Below, in pieces: positions 1 to 9,197 of a stretch of 24,714 nt of DNA. The notes beneath the pieces are model-generated. The model worked only from the letters and a program-made list of their open reading frames with translations, was not told the DNA's origin and made no database searches. The stretch is from Byssochlamys sp. IMV 00236. Taxonomy: Eukaryota; Ascomycota; Eurotiomycetes; Eurotiales; Thermoascaceae. The first letter of the stretch is position 1; each line of letters starts with the position of its first letter. Location of the stretch: the NCBI GenBank assembly GCA_001931875.2, contig MSJH02000062.1, forward strand, positions 1 to 24,714, written 5' to 3'. Both the position numbers and the translations under genes were made by a program.

Positions 1-49
<49 letters not shown>
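1..49. repeat. Poly-T run at the left edge of the window
   Basis: The window opens with 49 consecutive T. A matching poly-A run closes the window, so these look like places where an assembly stopped at homopolymers. The remaining bases up to about 378 are AT-rich with no recognisable gene, and probably hold the 3' flank of the reverse-strand secreted-protein gene. Confidence 0.9.
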
Positions 50-52
<3 letters not shown>

Positions 53-378
53 CTAAAGACAGCTTATACATTTGCCTTATTTTGCTTCTTTATTTGCCCA
101 TAATATAGCGTAATAATAGCTCAAGGTACAAAGTTATCGAGTGTTTTATGCTTCCCTAATCAATTGAATCGTCATAAATACAGATTCATTGTGCCTTTAG
201 GTTTAATCTCCCCTCCTCCACTTTATAAATATATCCACATTTTTCCCTCCCAAAAAAAAAAAAGGCCAAATTTATCATAGACCCTTTCCTATCACTTTTC
301 TACTACTGAATGAATTGATATAAAATAAAGTTTATTAAATGTAAACAAGAGACAACATATAAACCAATCATCGTGCCT

Positions 379-645
379 TCAAGTTGCAATACCATTCAAA
401 TCCTTGCAGCTATTTGTGAATGATGAAGTATTCAAATCACACTCATACTTATTTTCAGATGAAAGTGTACAGGCGGACATCATTGTAATCGCCGCATGCT
501 GGCTATTACATTCAGCCTCGTCTTCTACTTTGATGGTACACGTGGCGGTTTCTTGTATGCCTACGGCTTCCATCACGCAGTCATAAGCTCCAACAGTAAG
601 AACAAAGCAATAAAAGGCCAAGAGTATCAAGACTGTTTTATACAT
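379..645 (-). CDS. Small secreted cysteine-rich protein (88 aa)
   Basis: The single-exon reading frame encodes 88 residues. Residues 1 to about 20 form a typical secretory signal peptide: Lys3, then a hydrophobic stretch ending in VGA, a plausible signal peptidase site. The predicted mature part is about 68 residues and has six cysteines (23, 36, 46, 59, 69, 80), an even number compatible with three disulfides. It is polar, and I recognise no domain. A TATA-like element lies 46-53 bases upstream of the ATG, which supports a real transcript. Small secreted cysteine-rich proteins of fungi include effectors, antimicrobial peptides and wall proteins, but nothing here decides between these. A spliced 3' extension cannot be excluded. 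The secretion prediction is fairly safe; the function is unknown. Confidence 0.6.
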   Translation of the reverse strand: MYKTVLILLAFYCFVLTVGAYDCVMEAVGIQETATCTIKVEDEAECNSQHAAITMMSACTLSSENKYECDLNTSSFTNSCKDLNGIAT

Positions 646-690
646 TTTTATGTAATTAACGGAAAAAGAAAAAGCTAAAGAAGCATTCCA

Positions 691-698
691 TTTATATA
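691..698 (-). promoter_or_regulatory. TATA-box-like element of the secreted-protein gene
   Basis: On the reverse strand this reads TATATAAA, 46-53 bases upstream of the ATG at 645. The spacing suits a core promoter with a short 5' UTR. It is assigned by motif and position only. Confidence 0.45.
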
Positions 699-858
699 AA
701 ACTGAGACTGCGTATGATTATGGTGCTCATCAAAAACACTCCTTGAAGAAAAAGAAAGGAGAACTGACCATCACGTGCAATGAAAGACACACATAGATAG
801 ACGCAGACACATATACACAAATGACAGCCTAATGTAATAGCTCAAAATGCGTGCAATG

Positions 859-1080
859 CTACTCTAGATATGGGTTATAAAGAAATAACCAATCATGTAA
901 TTTGGGTAAAAAGTAATTGATAGTACTCCAACTCTGTGGGTGACCTATAGTGGTTGAGACACATAGCAAAGGTTGAATTACTTTCATACAAATCCCCTTA
1001 CTCACACAGCCGTGTTGTTCTATAACTCCTGAATCCGTTATTAAAAGAACGTCAGCTCCTACTTTGTACAAATCAATAAG
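859..1080 (-). CDS. Uncertain ORF or terminal exon, unknown function
   Basis: The frame is open from a possible splice acceptor (TCTATAG, just upstream of 1080) to a TAG stop. It has no ATG near its start: the first codons read LIDLYKVGADVLLITDSG, so it would have to be a downstream exon. The amino acid composition looks protein-like (VGADVLLITDSGVIEQHG; SWSTINYFLPKLHDWLFLYN). A GTGAGT donor and later AG acceptors would also allow an in-frame internal intron, so the C-terminal half is ambiguous. I could not find a convincing upstream exon in 1081-1311, and I do not recognise the family. It may be the last exon of a gene, a decayed fragment, or a chance ORF. Confidence 0.25.
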   Translation of the reverse strand, partial: LIDLYKVGADVLLITDSGVIEQHGCVSKGICMKVIQPLLCVSTTIGHPQSWSTINYFLPKLHDWLFLYNPYLE

Positions 1081-1311
1081 CTATAGACAATTCTAGCCAA
1101 GTTTGTCTTTCTTCTTTCCTGGGTGACTTTACGCTATGCAATATACAGAGTGTATACCTTAATGACTGCAAATCATAACAAAAATAATTTGTGGGGGAAG
1201 CACAAGCATGAATTGAAAAAAGACCCTTCTTTTGTCCTATGACATAAGCTTCTCTCCTTTTTATTTTTTTTTCACACACTATATACACATATAGAGAGAG
1301 GGCATAATCTG

Positions 1312-1983
1312 TTAATCGTGCAACAAGGCGTGTGTGTTGATGACCTCTTCCTTGAGCAATTTGTAAATGTTTTTTGCTAGCAACATGTATCCTTCCTTTG
1401 TGAAATGCAATCCATCATCCCAATACACATCATGCAGCTGCTCATCCATACATAAACTGTTCATCTGATAGGATGAATGGTCTCTTAGATCGAGTACTAT
1501 TCTTTTTTTCACGCTGTTCATATTACAAATAGCATCACTAACAATGTCTTTTTGTTTTTGATATGGGTTATCTCCATGATGCTTACAGTCCAAGACACAG
1601 TTGGGTACAGTGATGTGAATAAAACTTTTTATACACTTATTGTCCTCTATGGTCTTGTACATATTGTCAAAGGCACATAAAATATCCTTGGTCGTTGACT
1701 GGTTTCTCATCATATCTGCCATATCGTTAAGTCCACCCAAAAGAATGACGTGATCATATCTGTTCTGGTCTAGAACTTGTTTAAATCTCTTTTCCATTTG
1801 TTTGACCACTCTTTCTCCGTTTCTTCCACATTCGACAAAGTCAATCTGTAAGGAAGGGTAATCTTGAGCAAACATTTGTTCCAAATAGATAGAGTAAGGA
1901 TAGTACTCACTACCATATCGACAATAACCTTTTGTTATTGAATCACCAAAGCACAACACCTTTACTCTTTCGGCTCTAAACAT
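1312..1983 (-). CDS. SGNH/GDSL-type hydrolase (223 aa)
   Basis: This is an intronless frame from the ATG at 1983; an in-frame TTG lies 15 bases further upstream, but the ATG fits the family. SGNH hydrolases are serine esterases, lipases or acyl hydrolases. The conserved blocks are visible in order: block I FGDSIT with nucleophile Ser15; block II glycine in ECGRNGE (about residues 51-57); block III GGLND with Asn86; and block V DGLH with Asp190 and His193 as the rest of the catalytic triad. The length (about 220 aa) is usual for this family. There is no signal peptide, so a cytosolic enzyme is expected. The substrate cannot be read from the sequence. The next gene, a glycosyltransferase, is divergent, with about 600 bases between the two starts. 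Confidence 0.85.
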   Translation of the reverse strand: MFRAERVKVLCFGDSITKGYCRYGSEYYPYSIYLEQMFAQDYPSLQIDFVECGRNGERVVKQMEKRFKQVLDQNRYDHVILLGGLNDMADMMRNQSTTKDILCAFDNMYKTIEDNKCIKSFIHITVPNCVLDCKHHGDNPYQKQKDIVSDAICNMNSVKKRIVLDLRDHSSYQMNSLCMDEQLHDVYWDDGLHFTKEGYMLLAKNIYKLLKEEVINTHALLHD

Positions 1984-2582
1984 GTTTAACAGAAACAAAA
2001 AAGACTGGAACCCTAAGCCTCAAAATGGAAGAGGAAGGAAAGGATCATTTCTTTATGTGTAATACATTGTTTCCCTGACAATAAAGTCGTGCGCATGTGC
2101 TCTAGTAGAAACCGATGATGTACTCTTTCCAGAATGAATGCAAACAAGAACTAAAAGTTGATATAAATAGTTTTAAAGCAAGGAGAGACAATATTATATC
2201 AATTGATAACAAAATAGACGTCAATTAAGCGTTACGGATACCCGAGATATCTTGTGCAATCTTAAAAAGCTATTTTTATATATATTCAAACCAGGCGAGT
2301 CTCGAACCTCAATCAGGACAAAACCCAGTTTGCCGCTTGCTTATTCATAAATGTACACGGTGAGTCAAGTTTATTACGCTTTTATAATTATAAAAAGTTC
2401 CAATGATATTACAAATAGACATTCCTTCTATCACAACATGACTATACAGACGACAAGTTCAAGATGATAGCTGTGTACTGAGTTGGAAATATTCCGCCAA
2501 TCAAATCAAGCGTAATTACCGCAAACCATCTATTAATTTTCTTTCTTCATATTTACTCTTTTACTTTTTTTTAAATCAAAAC
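1984..2582. other. Intergenic region between divergent genes
   Basis: These 599 bases separate the starts of the SGNH hydrolase (-) and the O-fucosyltransferase-type gene (+), so they should hold both promoters. The stretch is AT-rich. Around 2290-2336 the reverse strand contains GAGGTTCGAGACTC, which resembles a tRNA B box, but no complete tRNA folds around it. Immediately upstream of the + ATG is a T-rich tract followed by TCAAAACATG. I see no other gene. Confidence 0.6.
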
Positions 2583-4074
2583 ATGAAAATATTGATAGAC
2601 TTTAACAAAGCATCAATATTTTATGTTTCATTTCTAAGTTTATTAATCTTTCATATACTCGACTATCATCAAAATATTACAACCAAATCACTATCATCAT
2701 TATCATCATCCTTCAATCAGTCCATACAACCATTTCCTACTTTTGATCAATATCCAATTCATTCTGATGAAAAGTACATCACCTTCTTTACGCACAGTGG
2801 CTTCCAAAATCAACTTATTCAAGGTACACTAGAAAAACTTTCTATTGTGTGTGTGTGCCTTTTTTTATTTTTTTTATTCTAATTATTTTTATAGTGGAAA
2901 ACGGTTTATTATTAGCTTGGTATCTTAATCGGACTTTAATCTTACCCAAAGCTATCCTTGGCGAATCATTTGGCTGGAACAGATTCAATAAGCTACAACA
3001 GCATCACATCCTACGCGAGACAAACCAATGTATCAAAAAGACGAAATGTCCTAAACGATTTGCACTTGTATCCTTTGATCAATTGGTCGATTTGAGTTGG
3101 GCTAGACAACACGTCAGAATTATTGATCGAGAACAATCAGATCTTGGCTGGCTTCAACGTCGATTTGGCATTGAAACAAAAGATAATATTCATTCTGAAG
3201 TGGGGACATTTGTGAATGGTGACATCCTTTTCTTTAAAGGTAAAAATAACCCTTATCTCCCAAAAGAGAATTTGCGCCACTCATTTATATATCAATAGAT
3301 CAATCACGATATGATTGGCGATTCTTTGACACATCAACCAAACATAGGTTTATGGGAAGATATAACGGTAGTTTGGAAATATCAGCATTGAAGGAAAGAA
3401 AAGAAAAATTGATTCATTTTACCAGTTTATTCGGAACTGGCAAATTCTCTATCAAAGATCCAAATGCTCAACAATTTTTTAATCAGCTTAGACAGACAAT
3501 CACCTACAAACACCCAGCCGTTCTAAAGATGGCAGGTATTATGATTGATAGACTAGGTGGGGCTGGTAACTTTGTGGGAGCCCATTTGAGGTACCAGGAA
3601 TAATTTAATTTACCAAAAAAAGATATTTATTTCAAATATAGAACGGCCGATGGATTATTTGTGGAAGCCATACCAGAAAACATAAACAATATCATTCAAA
3701 AGATAAACGTGAGCTCGTCATTCAATGAGCCACCGACGTTATCAACCTGTGTATCACTTGCTAAACAAAATCAGACGACACTCGTTTTTTTAGCAACGGA
3801 CGCTGTTCGACCTAGAAATAATCCGATATTTCACGTTTTATGGCATCATGCACCCTGCACATTTACGCTGAACGATATACTTGGCCCAAAGGATCCATTA
3901 TGGATCTACATGGACCAATACAAGACAAGACACTCGGGTGAAAGCATGCGAAAGTATCTGATTCCTCTCGTGGACGCATGGGTCGCTGGTAGAGGTCGGT
4001 CTTTTATTGGATCTAAAGGATCGACCTTTTCAGGGTATATTCGTCGACTGCATCAAACGTTCTGGTCGTTGTAG
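2583..4074 (+). CDS. O-fucosyltransferase family protein, 4 exons (436 aa)
   Basis: The exons are 2583-2823, 2895-3239, 3299-3590 and 3642-4074, with GT..AG introns of 51-71 bases; the joined frame encodes 436 aa. Residues about 11-27 form one hydrophobic segment near the N-terminus, as in type II Golgi/ER glycosyltransferases. The lumenal domain opens with a block typical of fungal GDP-fucose O-fucosyltransferase-like proteins (THSGFQNQLIQVENGLLLAW) and has the family GAHLR motif at 289-293, whose basic residue contacts GDP-sugar in related enzymes. A later segment (FLATDAVR, then GSKGSTFSGYIRR) matches the C-terminal nucleotide-sugar binding half. The likely reaction is transfer of fucose, or another sugar from a GDP donor, to a protein or glycan. 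The acceptor is not predictable. Confidence 0.82.
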
Positions 4075-4293
4075 CTGGTTCTACTGACAACAAGATTGTA
4101 CATACAATGTAGTATATATATATATGTATTATTATTATTATCATGGTTTTAGATTGATAAAAACTGAGATGTTGCACAAAACATGCATGAGTTTATATTC
4201 AAATAAGGCTTCATTGTATGTTATTTTTTTTTTAAAAAAAAAAGAAGGGTATATGATAAATACAGTAATATGCATAGTCCATCTCCAATCTAA

Positions 4294-4991
4294 TTAGACT
4301 CTATTGGTCACATCTTTTCTTGTCTTGTTCAATTGCTCAATTCGGCAAGTGGCTATCTTGCTAAGGGGAGCATGAGGTCGTGCGACGACAGATAGATACC
4401 AATACATCAAGTTAGATATGATCACTTGATCATGTAATGATCGCTCAGGATTAGTTAATTTGGTATATGATAGTCGATACATAGCTCGTTCTGTGTCCAT
4501 AGAAAATCGTGTGTCCGTACATCTCTTTTCTTTTCTTCTAAACAACTTGCTAAACCCACCCCTCTTTTTCTTTTTTCGCGTGGTAGACAAGGTTGCATGA
4601 CTTGTGCTGTATTGTGCATAGAGATCAACAGTTGAGCTCAAGTCAATGGCTGAATCTACTTTTTTAAAGTAAAAGATGACCCCTGAGGAAGATGGTTTTT
4701 GAATAGGAGAATCTTTTTATAAATGTTAGTTTTACATTATATTTATTCTTTAAAACTCAACATATTACCTTTGTTATTCAAGTCTTGAGCAGTAAACGAA
4801 TAGCATAGTTTAGATCTTTTACGTTCAGTAGCTGCTCTCTTTTTGTTGGCAACACTGTATGTTGTCACATTCAATTCAATACATGATTGTCTAGTAAAAT
4901 AAGTACATTATTGTGGTATATGTGTATGGACATACTGTGGGTATCTGATTCTTTTATTCTTTTTGTTTTCCAAGGAATAATCAAGACTCAT
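4294..4991 (-). CDS. Conserved-looking protein of unknown function, 3 exons (198 aa)
   Basis: Exons on the reverse strand are 4936-4991 (ATG at 4991), 4769-4890 and 4294-4712. Introns are 42 and 56 bases, with a CTAAC branch site in the second; all joins keep the frame. The N-terminal half is basic with possible nuclear localisation clusters (NKKNKR; NKKRAATERKR). The middle has a second basic patch (TTRKKKKRGGFSKLFRRKEK). The C-terminal half holds a regular, probably helical block (AMYRLSYTKLTNPERSLHDQ followed by VIISNLMYWYLSVV) that looks under constraint, but I cannot name the family with confidence. It is expressed divergently from the RBM39-like gene, 231 bases away, so the two may be co-regulated. 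A nuclear or membrane-proximal role is only inference. Confidence 0.72.
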
Positions 4992-5222
4992 GCTTATGAA
5001 GAAAGAAAAAGGGAAAATAAAAAAGAAAGTTTATCAAGTAAGCTTAAATAAAGCTGTCAGTTTTGTCTATTTTTATGGCATCCGTAGCTCAAAGGGAACT
5101 TCCTTTTTTGAAACGATGCACAGAGCAACCGTTCAAACTCAGCTTTATGATGACGACATTTAATTCTTTTTTCTTTTTTTTTCTCTCTTTTATTTTTTTT
5201 TTTTGAAAAGTTTAAATCGATA
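4992..5222. promoter_or_regulatory. Divergent (bidirectional) promoter region
   Basis: Only 231 bases separate the ATG of the 198-aa protein (-) from the ATG of the RBM39-like splicing factor (+). The + side carries a long pyrimidine tract (about 5165-5203), a common feature just upstream of starts in this window. No clear TATA box was seen on that side. Confidence 0.55.
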
Positions 5223-7116
5223 ATGATGGATATTGATGTTGAAGCCATGCTTGATGCTCCTTACCAGGAGAAAAAGGTAAATGAATCAAGAAGATTACAA
5301 AAAGAAAAAAATCAAAACTTATTCTGTAAATGTGTGTTCTTTTAGGATGAAAGAGCAGTTGAAAATGACAGAGACCGGTATGTTGCAATATTCTTTGATT
5401 TTACTCATTACTTAACTTTTTATTTAGCCATCGTAGCCCTCCACGCAGTCCTCATCGCCGCGAATCCCGTCATGACTCTCGCCATGATTCTCGCCGTCGC
5501 TACGACTCACGCTATGAATCACGCCACCGTCATTCCCGGTCACCCTCTCGTCACCGCTCTTCTCACCGCTCGAGTTCGAGAAGACACCGCTACTCTCGCT
5601 CGCCCAGCCGAGACCGTCGCTACAGACGCTCACCTTCACGCGAATACCGTAGACGTAGAACCATCAGTCCTCCACCTAAACGCAGTCGGACTCCTGAGCG
5701 ACCAAAGCGTGATAGAAGAGCTCGATCTCCTTCTCCCCCTGTGCCTGAAGAGGAACGGGACAGAAGAACCGTATTTGTAACCCAACTGGCTGCACGCTTG
5801 ACCACACGTGAATTTGAAGAATTTTTTGCTCAAGCAGGTCGTGTGCGTGAAGCCAAAATCATTACAGATAGAAACTCTAGAAAATCAAAAGGGTACGTTT
5901 CACTAATAATTTGCATACATTGAAACTCATATATGTTTAGCTGTGGATATGTTGAATTTTATGATGAAACATCTGTACAAAATGCACTCAGCTTATCAGG
6001 CCAAAAGCTTTTAGGTATTCCAGTCATCGTTCAGTTATCAGAAGCAGAAAAAAATCGTTTGGCTATGGCTGCTCAAAGAAATGCGTAAGTCTTGTTGTTT
6101 AGTTTGTATCTAGACTAACTTTTTCTATAGAATGGGAGTTACAACTGAACCTTTATATCAAAGATTATACGTTGGCTCACTTCATTTTAGTTTAACAGAG
6201 AATGATGTTCGACAAATATTTGAACCTTTCGGTCCACTCGACTTCGTCAACCTTCACAAAGGTAAATATTGTAATATTAGTGTTTTAGTAAATTAATATG
6301 GCTACCATAGATCCTGAAACAGGGCGTTCAAAAGGGTTCGGGTTTATTCAATATAAAAATGCTGCTGATGCTAAACAAGCTTTAGAAAAGATGAATGGCT
6401 TTGAGTTAGCTGGTAGAAATGTATGTCTTTTTCGTAAAAAGAAAAAAAAATGCCTTAACCATTTTATAAAGTTAAAAGTAGGTCTTGTTACTGAAAAGTC
6501 TGGAACCACCATGTCTGCCTTTGGCCTTGATGACGAAGGTATGTACGATGTCTATAAAGAGTGTTTTATATTAACAAGTTTCATAGAAACGGAAGGGCTG
6601 GCATTGAACTCGCTTTCTCGAGCAGAACTCATGGCCAAACTAGCAGCAAGAGATCCCGACACATCAAGCGTCAAACCGACTAAATCAACAAATACAATGT
6701 AAGTAAAGCATTGTTTCACGAATTATTTATTCTAACGCAATCTTGTGTATAGATTGAAGCCCAACATTCCTGCTGCTGCCACACGTTATGTCATGCTAAA
6801 CAATATGTTTAACCCCAACGAGTAAGTGATTAGTCATATGCTTTACCATGTATTCATCATTATTTTTTTCTACTACAGAGTAACAGAGCCAAATTGGGTA
6901 AGAGATCTTGAAGATGATGTTAAGGAAGAATGTGAAAAATATGGCCTAGTAGAGCATATTAAAGTCAATAGTGATTCCATGGGCGAAATATTCGTAAAGT
7001 TTGATAGTTCTAGATCAGCAGAAAAGGCGATTTCAGCATTGAATGGAAGATGGTTTGATGGTAGACAGATCACTGCTGCTTGTATCTCGGATGCTATTTA
7101 TAATGCGAATGTCTAA
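5223..7116 (+). CDS. RBM39: RBM39/Rsd1-like RS-domain splicing factor with three RRMs (473 aa)
   Basis: Ten exons: 5223-5276, 5346-5377, 5428-5892, 5941-6084, 6131-6261, 6311-6420, 6472-6538, 6587-6698, 6753-6821, 6879-7116. All introns are GT..AG and all joins keep the frame. Order: acidic N-terminus; RS/RH-rich region about 29-130; RRM1 from about 142 (RNP2 VFVTQL, RNP1 KGCGYVEF 183-190); RRM2 from about 243 ([14 protein letters not shown] 283-290); linker; and a C-terminal RRM about 381-468 of U2AF-homology type with the R-x-F signature (RWF, 452-454). This is the order of human RBM39 (CAPER alpha) and fission yeast Rsd1, nuclear factors that work with U2AF and SF3b in 3' splice-site recognition; UHM domains bind tryptophan-containing ULM peptides. 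Introns 6421-6471 and 6539-6586 are multiples of three without in-frame stops, so retention would add 17 and 16 residues after RRM2. Confidence 0.92.
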
Positions 7117-8247
7117 AAGAGTCGATAAGAAAAAACACACATACACACATTTATAACTATTTCTCCCAATAGAAGTGACTCTTTGGATATTATTATTATT
7201 ATTATCTTTCATGAAGCAAGAAATACATATTTATATATATGCACATATACAGAAAAGTTGTACTTACGATATCAGAACTATAGGGTTTTCATTCGCTAAA
7301 ATAAAATAACATAAAGTAACTGAAATCTCTCTCTCTCTTTTTTATAGTTGTATCTCTTTTTCTTTTTTGCAGGGAATAATTAAAAGACCTCTCTTTCATT
7401 CTATTGGGATAAAGTAAGTGCATTGGGAGACAATAACAATATATAAATAAACCCTCTATTTTTGACATCCCCTCTATAAGAAGGGTAATGTTTAAATTTA
7501 CAAGACAAAAAAATGGCCTTTTTTGTTATACGAGCATAGAATTAAGGAGTAACAGAAAAGAAGGAGAAGAATACTTGACACTTACCTTGAAAGGAAAGCT
7601 TATTCTCTGTATTCGACTAAACTCACAATGATCGTGTCGTACACTTACTATTTGGGTACGCGTGAGCAAAAAAAAAAAAATTATGCAGCGGTTGACAGTT
7701 ACAGAAAAGGGCTCAATAAAAATGGTAGGTCTGTGGTTCAAAGGAATAAATAAACTTTGTATGATGAAACAACCATCAAACTTGCCTGGTCTTTATTCCT
7801 CCGCCTCGTGCGCGCACGACCAAAAGTAACGTAATGTGTGTATATATATGTATATGTGTGTGCCCCCCTGAAGACTCTCCCTTATTTATTCCGTACCTGG
7901 GTACCCCCCCTCCTTTCTGTCTCTGTTCAACTTGTTTCGATGTTGTTGTTACTGCTATTTATATAAATGGATTCCTTTTTTCCTTGTTATTGTCTTTTTC
8001 TTTTCTTTTTTTAAAAAGTATTCCAAAAAAAAAAACAATAGGTTGACCTAGAGTTTTTTATATTTCTATTTTCTATTATCAAGTTTTTGTGTGAATAATA
8101 TATCTATTACACGGCGTGCCGTTGTCATTTCTTCTTCTTTATATACATCTCTCTCTTTTTTTATATCTTTGGAACACCCGGCTTGCTGGTTTTATTAGAC
8201 ATTCTTTTTTATATACAACCCCCTTTTTCACTCTCATTTCAATTAAA
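7117..8247. other. Intergenic region with probable UTRs and C2H2-gene promoter
   Basis: These 1131 bases hold no convincing gene. The first part is probably the 3' UTR of the RBM39-like gene (AT-rich, with an ATT/TTA microsatellite near 7190-7206). From about 7930 the + strand becomes strongly pyrimidine-rich and continues so to the C2H2 start at 8248, which suggests promoter and leader sequence. Short ORFs here have no protein-like character. Confidence 0.5.
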
Positions 8248-9042
8248 ATGCTTTCATTAAACCCTGGTTTCAATTTCGCTACTGGTCCATTCGCTCAAGG
8301 CTTACAACCATCCATGCTACCCTTATATTCACCTGTAAATGATTTTGATCTGTTTGATAATGAAATAATGCCATCTCAGGAGATGCCTTATTTCTATCAA
8401 CAACAGCAACAACAACAAGGATTCGAACAAGGCCTGTCTTTGAATTCATATCCTTATCGCTTGTCGAACGATTTATATTATCAAAATCAATTTAGAGATG
8501 TAAATAATAGTATGTATAGTACAAAGCCAATTTATCATCAACATGTGAGACCAAGCTATCCGACCAGACAAGGTAAAAGAAAATGATTCAATAGATAATA
8601 TGTGTGTGTGTGTGCAGATAATTGACCAATAAAGTATAGAGATGGTAACGCCTCCTACAGTAGTTGCATCTGATGTTTCAGTCACAAGCTCGCGGCTACT
8701 CTCAACTTCTCCTTATCTATATCAACCTTATGGATCACGACGGGCCTCGATTAACACATGCCGCTCCGCCTCACCTATTGGTGAATCGAGTCCAGGCAGC
8801 AGCAGCAAACGATACGTCTGTCACTTATGCAGTAAACGATTTACAAGACCTAGTTCACTTACTACACATATTTACAGTCATACAGGAGAAGTAAGTTTTA
8901 TTACTATATTGTGATTTAATTACTCATTTAATTATAGAAACCCTTCAAATGTCCTGTGGGCGAATGTGGCCGGCAATTCTCCGTAGTGAGCAACCTAAGA
9001 AGACATGCCAAGATTCATAATAACAACAACAATAGTCGATAA
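8248..9042 (+). CDS. C2H2 zinc-finger transcription factor, two fingers, 3 exons (226 aa)
   Basis: Exons are 8248-8572, 8640-8890 and 8938-9042; the joined frame encodes 226 aa. The N-terminal half is low-complexity with a run of seven Gln (about residues 52-58) and Tyr/Asn-rich sequence, like an activation region; a Ser/Thr-rich stretch follows. The DNA-binding part is C-terminal: finger 1 C169-x2-C172-x12-H185-x3-H189 ([15 protein letters not shown]) and finger 2 C197-x4-C202-x12-H215-x3-H219 ([18 protein letters not shown]), joined by the canonical TGEKPF linker, which is itself split by intron 2. Such fungal two-finger proteins act as nuclear transcription regulators. Target genes cannot be inferred. 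The frame ends six residues after an Asn run (NNNNN) begins. The acceptor at 8639 is preferred over the CAG at 8617, because only it keeps the frame open. Confidence 0.87.
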
Positions 9043-9170
9043 CAGTTGAATGCATCATCTCTTTACTGATCTCGTTCTCCTTTTATCCTGCATTTTTTTC
9101 TTTTTTTTTTTTGCCACCACAAATTATAACCTGCCCTTTTCCCTCCTTATTCTGTAATAAAACAATTCCC

Positions 9171-9197
9171 AAAAAAAAAAAAAAAAAAAAAAAAAAA
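9171..9197 (+). repeat. 27-base poly-A run just after an AATAAA signal
   Basis: A run of 27 A begins 9 bases after AATAAA (9156-9161), in the 3' flank of the C2H2 gene. This arrangement resembles a processed mRNA end copied into DNA, although a simple homopolymer expansion explains it equally well. Confidence 0.8.

Noticed and set aside
2290..2336. tRNA-like B box on the reverse strand (GGTTCGAGACTC)
   Set aside because: No T stem, anticodon arm or acceptor stem of a full tRNA can be built around it, so I did not annotate it as a tRNA gene.
5057..5248. Reverse-strand ORF of 63 codons
   Set aside because: It lies in the divergent promoter and leader, is driven by the poly-pyrimidine tract (Lys-rich translation) and overlaps the first exon of the RBM39-like gene.
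5424..5833. Ser/Arg/Gly-rich ORFs in other frames across the RS region
   Set aside because: Shadows of the RS-repeat coding sequence of the RBM39-like gene.
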